Assembly (NCBI GenBank): GCA_013215055.1
Contig: JABSRQ010000028.1
Coordinates: 1-39,037 of the forward strand
DNA: 39,037 nt
Source of the DNA: Pseudomonadales bacterium
GTDB taxonomy: Bacteria > Pseudomonadota > Gammaproteobacteria > Pseudomonadales > DT-91
Reading direction: 5' to 3'
Shown here: positions 1-6,184 of the stretch, in pieces
How positions within the stretch are numbered: the stretch's first letter is position 1
Layout of the letters: each line of letters opens with the position of its first letter
Notes under the pieces: model-generated
Database searches by the model: none
What the model saw: only the letters and a program-made list of their open reading frames with translations
Told to the model about the DNA's origin: nothing
Program-made: the position numbers and the translations under genes

Positions 1-657
1 TACGTCGCCGCTGCCACCGTAGCGTAGTCCTTTAGGCACACCTAGCATTTTTCCTGACCAGGATGGAATAGTACCTACGCTGTTGCTGCTGGCGTCTGCA
101 CCTAATGGTGTCGTTTTCCCTGAATGTTTTTTGATGGCTGTGGTGCTTGTTGGTGCAGCGGCACGTTCTGCTGCCGCTGCTGCTTTTGCAGCTTGTAGGC
201 GCGCCACTCTTGCTGCAGTTTCGGATTTGGCTTTTTCTTGTTTGGCTAGATCGGCTGCTTTGTGTTCGGCTATTTTTGCTTGAGCCGCTTTCTCTGCTTT
301 ATCTTTTTCGGCCTTAACTGTTTTCTCGGCTTTATCTTTTTCGGCCTTAGCCGCTTTCTCGACTTTATCTTTTTCGGCCCTTGCTGCTTTCTCGGCTTTA
401 TCTTTTTCGGCAATTGCCGCTATCTTAGCTTTATCTTTTTCGGCCTTGGCAGATTTTTTAGCTTTATCTCTTTCAGTTTTTGCGGTTTTCTCTTTTTCAG
501 CCTTCGCGGCTTTCTCTGTATTTATTTTTTTGCTTTTGGCTGCTTTTTCTTGTTGCACCGCTTTAACTTCGTCGGCGGGGGTATCTTCATCGAAGGTGGA
601 GCAGCTTACCAATGCGATGGAACATATCATTGCATATATGATATTTTTATCTAACAT
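1..657 (-). CDS. DUF1329-family lipoprotein with 11-residue repeat arm (partial, C-terminus off window)
   Basis: This minus-strand gene starts at 657 and runs off the left edge, leaving 219 codons. The N-terminus MLDKNIIYAMICSIALVSC is a lipoprotein signal with lipobox LVSC (Cys19). Residues about 30-170 are almost entirely Ala, Lys and Glu, with six successive 11-residue units at residues 61-126 (core AEKDKAEKAAK). The visible C-terminal part, residues 181-219, has the pattern TPLGAD...GTIPSWSGK, which resembles the start of DUF1329 proteins (typically TPLGAE..GN..GTIPAW). These are envelope proteins with a LolA-like fold and no settled function. The long charged helix between lipid anchor and domain is not typical of the family as I know it and probably acts as a periplasmic spacer or coiled coil. 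The family call rests on about 40 residues, so it is moderate; the lipoprotein call is strong. Confidence 0.75.
   Translation of the reverse strand, partial: MLDKNIIYAMICSIALVSCSTFDEDTPADEVKAVQQEKAAKSKKINTEKAAKAEKEKTAKTERDKAKKSAKAEKDKAKIAAIAEKDKAEKAARAEKDKVEKAAKAEKDKAEKTVKAEKDKAEKAAQAKIAEHKAADLAKQEKAKSETAARVARLQAAKAAAAAERAAAPTSTTAIKKHSGKTTPLGADASSNSVGTIPSWSGKMLGVPKGLRYGGSGDV
280..477 (-). repeat. Six tandem 33-bp coding repeats (hendecad AEKDKAEKAAK)
   Basis: Six in-frame 33-bp units encode residues 61-126 of the DUF1329-like lipoprotein. On the plus strand each contains a close copy of ctttatctttttcggcc, spaced exactly 33 bp. The 11-residue period suits a right-handed or straight alpha-helical coiled coil. 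Units 2-6 are the most alike, so copy number could vary by slippage or recombination. Confidence 0.9.
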
Positions 658-790
658 GCGAATTCCCTGCTTTACATTATAGTTATTATTGTTGCAGCCA
701 ATGTAACACAGATGTAAATAGCAAAAGAAGTATTTAAAAAGCTTATTAGCGAAGTTTTTCTAATAAAAGCAGGTATTTAACGATGAAATC

Positions 791-821
791 AAAAAAGCCA
801 GGCGAATGCCTGGCTTTTTTT
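791..821 (-). terminator. Rho-independent terminator of fklB (possibly bidirectional)
   Basis: A perfect GCCAGGC / GCCTGGC stem with loop GAAT is flanked by an A-run on the left and a T-run on the right, so it can act in both directions. It lies 27 bp beyond the fklB stop. It also separates fklB from the promoter region of the DUF1329-like gene. Confidence 0.85.
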
Positions 822-847
822 AGCAGAAAACGAGTGCCTGTAGCGGT

Positions 848-1468
848 TTAGACGATTTCGATAAGGTGAATTTCGAAAATTAACGCGGTGCCACCAGGAA
901 TAGAAGGTGGAGAACCAGCATCACCATAAGCCAGGTCTGAGGGGATAAATAAACGCCATTTTGAGCCTGTAGGCATTAATTGTAAGGCTTCAGTCCAGCC
1001 GGCGATAACTTGTGTGACACCAAAAGTTGCTGGCTCGCCTCTATCTACAGAGCTGTCAAATACCTTGCCGTCGATAAATGTGCCGTGATAATGGGTTTTT
1101 ACGCTGGCATCGGTGCCGGGTTTGTCACCTTCACCGGTTTCCAGGATCTCATATTGTAAACCGGATTCCAGCGTGATCACGCCATCACGTTTAGCATTTT
1201 CGTCCAGGAAGGTTTTGCTTAATTCAACCATCTGTTTGTTCTTTTCAGCTTCTTTAGCTTGAATCGCTTCTTGAACAACGCTATAGGCCGCATTTAAGTC
1301 TTCTTCACTGACTTGAACTTCTGATTCGCTCAGAATGTCGCTAATACCAGCTGCAACCGCTTCAACACTTAAACCGTCGAAGTTATTACGTGATAATTGC
1401 TGACCAAACTGAAGCCCAAAGCCGTAGCTGACTTTCTCTTCATTGCTTTCTAGTTTTACATCACTCAT
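848..1468 (-). CDS. fklB: FKBP-type peptidyl-prolyl cis-trans isomerase (FklB, FKBP22 type)
   Basis: The product is a 206-residue two-domain FKBP, the same length as E. coli FklB. Residues about 1-110 are the alpha-helical dimerisation domain (SYGFGLQFGQQL, then EDLNAAYSVVQEAI). Residues about 118-206 are the FK506-binding catalytic domain, with TESGLQ-like LESGLQYEIL, HYHGTFIDGKVFDSS, GEPATFGVTQVIAGW, LMPTGSKWRLFIPSDLAYGD and FEIHLIEI. It isomerises Xaa-Pro peptide bonds and helps protein folding. There is no signal peptide, so it is cytoplasmic, unlike FkpA. It is a single-gene unit closed by the hairpin at 791-821. Confidence 0.95.
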   Translation of the reverse strand: MSDVKLESNEEKVSYGFGLQFGQQLSRNNFDGLSVEAVAAGISDILSESEVQVSEEDLNAAYSVVQEAIQAKEAEKNKQMVELSKTFLDENAKRDGVITLESGLQYEILETGEGDKPGTDASVKTHYHGTFIDGKVFDSSVDRGEPATFGVTQVIAGWTEALQLMPTGSKWRLFIPSDLAYGDAGSPPSIPGGTALIFEIHLIEIV

Positions 1469-1561
1469 GACATTCTCGATTAGTGAGTTGGTGGAAATAA
1501 GATAAGAGGCGCGATTATAGCAAGTTAGTGGCTATTGTCAGCAGTTAAGCAATAAAGAGTG

Positions 1562-2254
1562 CTAGAGCGAGATTTTGTGGCCTTGTTCATTAAGCCATTT
1601 CCGGTGTTGTTGGTAATCAGGGCAGAATGATGCAACACGGTGCCAGAATTGATGTGAATGATTCATATGGCTTAAATGGGAAAGTTCATGGATGAGTAAG
1701 TAATCGATAACCTCCACCGGTGCCATGATGATCAGCCAGTTAAACTGTAATATACCGGTGCTGGTGCAATGGCCCCATTTAGTTTTGGTTTTGCGGTATT
1801 TAATCATGCTGATTTGATCTTGTACCTGCATGCATGTGGCTAATTCTAGGCAGCGTTCATCGATATAGTGCTGGGCCTCTTGTTTTAGCCACTTTTCTAA
1901 AAGCGCTTGATTTATTTCGTGATCATTGGGTTTCTTGCTGCTGATAATGATCTGTGAGCCGGATTCATCAACCTGGTTTTTACCTTCGGTGACGGTAATT
2001 TTTTTAGGGCTACCCATGAAAAGCAGATTTTCGCCATCTTGTATGAGTGGGCGTTCATATTTTTTTTGCTGCTGTTGTTTAAGGCGTTTTTCTATCCAAT
2101 CGGCCTTGGTATGTACCCAGTCATGAATCTCTCTTTTACTGACAAAGTGAGGGGCACGTACCTCTACGCTGTTATTGCGGATATATAAGGCAACGGTTTT
2201 ACGCCGGCTGCGGGTGACGGTGTATTCTAACGGGGATTTACGATTGGCTTGCAC
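1562..2254 (-). CDS. YgjP-like (COG1451/DUF45) zinc metallopeptidase
   Basis: The product has 230 residues and the YgjP/DUF45 layout: an N-terminal beta region (YTVTRSRRKTVALYIRNNSVEVRAP), then KTKTKWGHCTSTGILQFNWLIIMAP, then a zinc motif HELSH at residues 189-193, followed by MNHSHQFW carrying the likely third histidine ligand. The family is related to SprT/WSS1-type metalloproteases. The E. coli member has also been described as having UTP pyrophosphatase activity (from memory). There is no signal peptide, so it is cytoplasmic. It is divergent from the globin gene, with a gap of about 100 bp to that gene's preferred start. The family call is firm; the physiological substrate is unknown. Confidence 0.85.
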   Translation of the reverse strand: MQANRKSPLEYTVTRSRRKTVALYIRNNSVEVRAPHFVSKREIHDWVHTKADWIEKRLKQQQQKKYERPLIQDGENLLFMGSPKKITVTEGKNQVDESGSQIIISSKKPNDHEINQALLEKWLKQEAQHYIDERCLELATCMQVQDQISMIKYRKTKTKWGHCTSTGILQFNWLIIMAPVEVIDYLLIHELSHLSHMNHSHQFWHRVASFCPDYQQHRKWLNEQGHKISL

Positions 2255-2353
2255 AGGTGTATGTTTTTATTTATCTGAAGCATGTTTGATGTGCATCTTA
2301 TCATTGTTATGATAGTTGCGTTAGTGTGTTGTATCGTTCATGGGGTGGGTAAT

Positions 2354-2752
2354 ATGCAAAAGACATACGGTGAGGGGGATGACTCCTTTCAGGCGGCAGG
2401 TGGCGAAGAAGGTATTCGTAAGCTGGTGCAGGAATTCTATAGACAGATGGCCTTATTACCCGAAGCCGAGGCTATTTTCACCATGCATAATAGTGATCTG
2501 GATACCACCATTGATAAGTTGGCGCGCTTTCTTTGTGGCTGGTTAGGTGGACCCAAGCTCTTTAGTGAGAAATATGGTTCTATCCGTATCCCCGTCGCGC
2601 ATAGGCATTTAGCCATTGGGCCCGATGAGCGTGATGCCTGGTTGCTGTGTATGGAAAAGGCGCTAGAGAGTCAGCCTTTTGATGAAGACTTTAAACGTTA
2701 TTTATTGGAACAGTTGTTTGTTCCGGCCGAGCGCAGCCGCAATCAGGATTGA
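2354..2752 (+). CDS. Group II truncated haemoglobin
   Basis: With the ATG at 2354 the product has 132 residues, normal for a 2-over-2 globin. Visible landmarks are GGEEGIRKLVQEFYRQM (B helix, with Tyr29 as the probable B10 distal Tyr), WLGGPKLFSEKYG, then AHRHLAIGPDERDAWLLCM with His85 as proximal haem ligand and Trp96 at the G8 position characteristic of group II. It binds haem and O2/NO in the cytoplasm. An in-frame ATG at 2282 would add 24 hydrophobic residues. I prefer 2354 because GGGGTGGG lies just upstream and YGEGDDSFQAAGG fits family N-termini. Its last 10 bp overlap the convergent pabB end. Confidence 0.9.
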   Translation: MQKTYGEGDDSFQAAGGEEGIRKLVQEFYRQMALLPEAEAIFTMHNSDLDTTIDKLARFLCGWLGGPKLFSEKYGSIRIPVAHRHLAIGPDERDAWLLCMEKALESQPFDEDFKRYLLEQLFVPAERSRNQD

Positions 2753-4062
2753 TTTTCCAAGGCTTTAAGTAATGTGCCAATTTTATGTTGGCATTCTTGA
2801 AATTCATCTGTCGCGCAAGAATCTTTAACGATGCCGCCGCCAGCCCAGGCGGTGATATGATTTTTTTCGGCTAATAAGGTTCGAATAGCAATGCTGGAAT
2901 CGAAGCGGCCGTTATTACTGGCATAAAATAGGCTGCCACAGTAGATCTCTCTGCGTTGCTGCTCCAGTTCGTTGATGATTTGGCTGGCGCGTATTTTGGG
3001 TGCACCGGTGATCGATCCACCCGGGAACGCCGAAAAAAACACATCCCAGATGTTTTTATCTTCTTTAATGATGCCTGTAATCGTGCTGACTAAATGATGC
3101 ACATTGGCGTAGGATTCTATCGCAAAAAGTTGATCTACTTTGATGCTACCCACCTCACAATCCCGGCCAAAATCATTGCGTAATAAATCGACGATCATCA
3201 GATTCTCGGCCCGGTTTTTTTCCGAGGCTTGTAAAGATAACGCAATTTTTTGATCCTGCGCTTTATCACTAGAGCGCCCGGCAGTGCCTTTGATGGGTTT
3301 TGTTTCCAGCTGCTGATTCACCGCCTTTAAAAAACGTTCGGGCGAAATGCTTAATATAGTTTGCTCTTCACCCTTGTGATGGATATTGGCATACACCATA
3401 AAAGGTGAGGGCACAGTGTGGCGTAGCTTCTTATACGCGAGATATGCAGAACCTTTAAAGGTGGCTTGATAGGCTTGAGCATAGTTCACCTGATAGCAGT
3501 CACCCTGGGTTAAATATTGTTGGATTTGATTAAAATCGTATTGATATTGCTGCCAGCTGGTCAGCGGTTTAAAGGCCTGTGATAATAAAAAATCCGGATA
3601 TGATACATCTGATTTTTTTAAACCTTGCTGTATTTTGCTGAGTAATGCCTTATCGATATCGGGCTCATAGATAAGCTGTGCGGTTTGTAAATCGTGATCA
3701 ACAATAAATGCCCAGGGGTAATAACCGGCAAAAAATAACGGCAGTTTTGCATTGGGCAGCGCATCGCCCGATTTTTCTTCTAAGGCATATCCCAATTCAT
3801 AGCTGGCAAATCCCATCCAGCCGCCGCAAAAGGGTAAATCAATGTGTTGACTTTGCCAGTCCTTAGAAAGTGTTTGTTTGATGTTGGCGAGGTCTTTCCC
3901 GTCACTGCGCATGGTTTTTGTGGGCCAGGCGCTGAAAATATCTATGTGGCCTTGTTCTTGATCGGGTTTTCCAGAATCAAACAAAAAGGCCTGTGGTGCA
4001 TGGGCAAAGGCATTAAAAAAATGGCAGATACTGCTGTTGTAAGGGAAGCTTTCTGTAATCAC
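2743..4062 (-). CDS. pabB: Aminodeoxychorismate synthase component I
   Basis: This 439-residue chorismate-utilising enzyme makes 4-amino-4-deoxychorismate, on the way to p-aminobenzoate and folate, using ammonia from PabA. The N-terminal half is the TrpE/PabB N domain (CGGWMGFASYELGYALEE). The C-terminal half is the chorismate-binding domain with GDCYQVNYAQAY, SPERFL, the PabB-type PIKGT motif (Lys where TrpE has Ala), DLLRNDFGRDCEVGS, HHLVSTITG, AFPGGSITGAPK and AWAGGGIV...E..EC..K. PIKGT decides PabB over TrpE. No pabA or pabC is adjacent. The 3' end overlaps the globin gene by 10 bp, tail to tail. Confidence 0.95.
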   Translation of the reverse strand: MITESFPYNSSICHFFNAFAHAPQAFLFDSGKPDQEQGHIDIFSAWPTKTMRSDGKDLANIKQTLSKDWQSQHIDLPFCGGWMGFASYELGYALEEKSGDALPNAKLPLFFAGYYPWAFIVDHDLQTAQLIYEPDIDKALLSKIQQGLKKSDVSYPDFLLSQAFKPLTSWQQYQYDFNQIQQYLTQGDCYQVNYAQAYQATFKGSAYLAYKKLRHTVPSPFMVYANIHHKGEEQTILSISPERFLKAVNQQLETKPIKGTAGRSSDKAQDQKIALSLQASEKNRAENLMIVDLLRNDFGRDCEVGSIKVDQLFAIESYANVHHLVSTITGIIKEDKNIWDVFFSAFPGGSITGAPKIRASQIINELEQQRREIYCGSLFYASNNGRFDSSIAIRTLLAEKNHITAWAGGGIVKDSCATDEFQECQHKIGTLLKALENQS

Positions 4063-4343
4063 GCAAGAGTTCGATAGATAGGATGAAATGAATAAGCTTT
4101 ATTTTACGGGATAAGGCCTGGCTTAACTATCTATCAATGAATATTTTATCCCTGCGCTGTAATGGTGCGTTTTGTTTTGTAAGCGACTAGCCCAGAAAAC
4201 GTAAACTTCCAACAATAAATCAATAAGGTGTGCGCATTAATGGGGCGAATAGTGCTTTTGCTTTCCTGACAGTGGCTATTATTGCCATTGACTTTTATTG
4301 GCTAAGCCTTTAGTTTAACGGCCTTTTTGGAATGGAGAAAACC
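4063..4343 (+). other. Intergenic region upstream of the carboxylase operon
   Basis: This stretch separates divergent pabB from the carboxylase operon. It holds a plausible sigma-70 promoter at 4288-4316 and the ribosome site of the small leader frame (GGAATGGAG at 4329-4337). An inverted repeat GATAGATAG (4073-4081) / CTATCTATC (4127-4135) with a 45-bp gap sits close to the pabB start; I assign it no function. I see no RNA gene. Confidence 0.5.
4288..4316 (+). promoter_or_regulatory. Candidate sigma-70 promoter of the carboxylase operon
   Basis: The -35 element TTGACT (4288-4293, five of six) is followed by a 17-bp spacer and a weak -10 TAGTTT (4311-4316, three of six). The predicted start near 4323 lies just upstream of the leader frame. 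It is the best match by eye, not scored. Confidence 0.4.
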
Positions 4344-4427
4344 GTGACCGACCGTCTGCTATTTACAGTGGAAATGGAAGGGAAAGGGTTCTCTCAGCAC
4401 AACTTAAGCCTCTGGACAGTGATCTAA
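4344..4427 (+). CDS. Small leader ORF (27 aa) translationally coupled to the carboxylase
   Basis: A GTG at 4344 is preceded at six bases by GGAG, within the run GGAATGGAG. It opens a 27-codon frame beginning MTDRLLFTVEMEGKGFSQHN. Its TAA (4425-4427) shares one base with the ATG of the carboxyltransferase gene (TAATG). That downstream ATG has only a weak ribosome site of its own (TGGACAG), so ribosomes finishing the short frame probably start the large one. An in-frame ATG at 4332 lies inside the ribosome site and is less likely. I recognise no family; the peptide itself may be unimportant, with translation as the function. Confidence 0.55.
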   Translation: MTDRLLFTVEMEGKGFSQHNLSLWTVI

Positions 4428-6157
4428 TGACTAAAGCAAAAGTGATCCCTTCTCTTGAAAATCCTTTCAGTGAGAAACAAGAAGTCGAATTTGCCGTGCC
4501 AGGCCAAGCGACTTACGAGCCTGGTTTGTACGAAGCGACGATGAAAAAAGGTTACGACCTTCAACAACGTCCTTACAATGCCGCGACTGAAAAAAGCGTA
4601 CAGCGCCAACATCTTAAAAAACGTATGACCATCTGGGAACGTATCAAGTTCCTATGTGATAACGATGTTGAGCCAACTATTTTGTACCAAAACTGGGGTC
4701 CAAACCTCGATGGTGCTTCTTTAGTAACGGCGATTGTACAAATCAAAGGTCGCGATATCGCACTTTATGGTCATGATTTCACCGTACGTGCGGGTTCAAT
4801 GGATGCAACTAACGGTCAGAAAATCGCTAACTTGTTTGATCTTGCCGGCAAACGCAAGATTCCAGTGGTTGGCTTAAATGATTCTGCCGGTGCTTATATT
4901 CCAGCAGGTGTGGGTGGTCTTGATGGCTACGCTAAAGCGTTTACCTCGTTACGTAAAATCTCAGGTATCGTACCTTCTATCATGTGTATGTTTGGTTTTA
5001 ACGCAGGCGGTGGTTCTTATTTACCGCGTCAGGGTTCTTTCCTTATTCAACCCAAAGAGACCTTCTTTGGTTTAACTGGCCCAGGTGTTGTTAAATCTGT
5101 GTTAGGTGAAGATGTTACTGCTGATGAGCTGGGTGGACCAGGTGTTCATTCTGCAACAGGTGTAACCGATTTTGTTGTTGAAGACGAAGTCGCAGCATTA
5201 CAAAAAGTAATTGAACTGTTAGATTATTTACCGGATAACTTCGAGCAAAATGCTCCGTTCCGTGCATCGTCGGATAAAGGCGACCGTAAAACCTGGGATA
5301 TCGATATCCTGATGAAGAAGGCGATTAATTCACCTACCGCTTTCAATACACCTTTTGATGTATCTATCATGATTCAGCAGTTAGTTGATCACGGTGACTA
5401 CCTTGAATTTCAACCAGACCGCGCACGTAACACTATCTGTGCATGGGGCCGTTTAAATGGCCATGTTGTAGGCTTTGTGGCTAATAACTCTGCCGACTCT
5501 TCAGGACAGTTAGATGTTGAGGCAGCATACAAAAACGCACGTTTCATTCGTTTTTGTAATATCTACAACATCCCGATGATCTTTATGGAAGATACCACAG
5601 GCTTTAAGCCGGGTACTGAGCAAGAACAAAAAGGTATCGTGCAAGCGGGCCGTGCGATGTTAGATGCAATCATCGATTTACGTACTCCACGTTTATTGAT
5701 GATGATTCGTAACGCCTTTGGTGGTGCTTATGCGTCATACAATAACTATCCTACCGGTGCTGATTTTGTTTGTGCATTGCCAACAACTCGTGCTGCAGTA
5801 ATGGGGCCTGCCGGTCTGGAATATGTATTTAAAGATGAAGTACGTGCCATTCGTGGTTCTGTTAAGCAACGTATCGCGACTTTAACTGCCGAGAAACAAG
5901 CCGAAGGTCTTTCTGATGATGATGCAGCTGCGCAAGCAAGCGCTGAAATCGCCGAATGGCAGAAGCAGGAAGAAGCGGTATTAGCTCTGCGTTACGAAGA
6001 GCAGTTGATGAACCCTAATGAGGCCTTGAGCCTGGGTTCTATCTCGCAAATTGTTATGCCTGCGGATTTACGTAAGACCTTGTCTGCGCAAATTGATTTC
6101 CATATGCGTCACTACAAAGCCGAGCCTTTGACCAGTGTACAGCGTGAATTCCACTAA
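4427..6157 (+). CDS. Biotin-dependent acyl-CoA carboxylase, carboxyltransferase subunit
   Basis: The 576-residue product is a PccB/AccD-AccA-type carboxyltransferase with two crotonase-like halves. N-terminal half: RDIALYGHDFTVRAGSMDATNGQKIANLFDLA, LNDSAGAYIPAGVGGLDGYAKAF, NAGGGSYLPRQGSFLIQ, FFGLTGPGVVKSVLGEDVT, ELGGPGVHSATGVTDFV. C-terminal half: FMEDTTGFKPGTEQEQKGIVQAGRAMLDAI, IRNAFGGAYASYNNYPTGADFVCALPTTRAAVMGP. It transfers CO2 from carboxybiotin to an acyl-CoA; the substrate (acetyl, propionyl or longer) cannot be read from the sequence. The biotin carboxylase/carrier partner follows after 27 bp, so the pair can form a two-subunit enzyme. Codon choice is strongly biased (many CGT, GGT, GTT), unlike the neighbours, suggesting high expression. 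The start is coupled to the leader ORF. Confidence 0.85.
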   Translation: MTKAKVIPSLENPFSEKQEVEFAVPGQATYEPGLYEATMKKGYDLQQRPYNAATEKSVQRQHLKKRMTIWERIKFLCDNDVEPTILYQNWGPNLDGASLVTAIVQIKGRDIALYGHDFTVRAGSMDATNGQKIANLFDLAGKRKIPVVGLNDSAGAYIPAGVGGLDGYAKAFTSLRKISGIVPSIMCMFGFNAGGGSYLPRQGSFLIQPKETFFGLTGPGVVKSVLGEDVTADELGGPGVHSATGVTDFVVEDEVAALQKVIELLDYLPDNFEQNAPFRASSDKGDRKTWDIDILMKKAINSPTAFNTPFDVSIMIQQLVDHGDYLEFQPDRARNTICAWGRLNGHVVGFVANNSADSSGQLDVEAAYKNARFIRFCNIYNIPMIFMEDTTGFKPGTEQEQKGIVQAGRAMLDAIIDLRTPRLLMMIRNAFGGAYASYNNYPTGADFVCALPTTRAAVMGPAGLEYVFKDEVRAIRGSVKQRIATLTAEKQAEGLSDDDAAAQASAEIAEWQKQEEAVLALRYEEQLMNPNEALSLGSISQIVMPADLRKTLSAQIDFHMRHYKAEPLTSVQREFH

Positions 6158-6184
6158 TTAGCAATAAGATTAAGAGGATACATC

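Noticed and set aside
280..477. Regular 33-bp repeats as a CRISPR array
   Set aside because: No spacers of unrelated sequence; the repeats are directly tandem and in-frame with a protein.
83..682. Plus-strand open frames rich in Phe, Leu and Ala
   Set aside because: They are antisense to the Ala/Lys/Glu repeat gene; the low-complexity repeat keeps several frames open, and only the minus frame has a lipoprotein signal and a recognisable domain start.
2282..2353. Upstream ATG giving the globin a 24-residue hydrophobic N-terminus
   Set aside because: Weak ribosome site compared with 2354, and group II globins are cytoplasmic without such an extension.
4073..4135. GATAGATAG / CTATCTATC inverted repeat
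   Set aside because: Low-complexity arms with a 45-bp gap; no sign of function.
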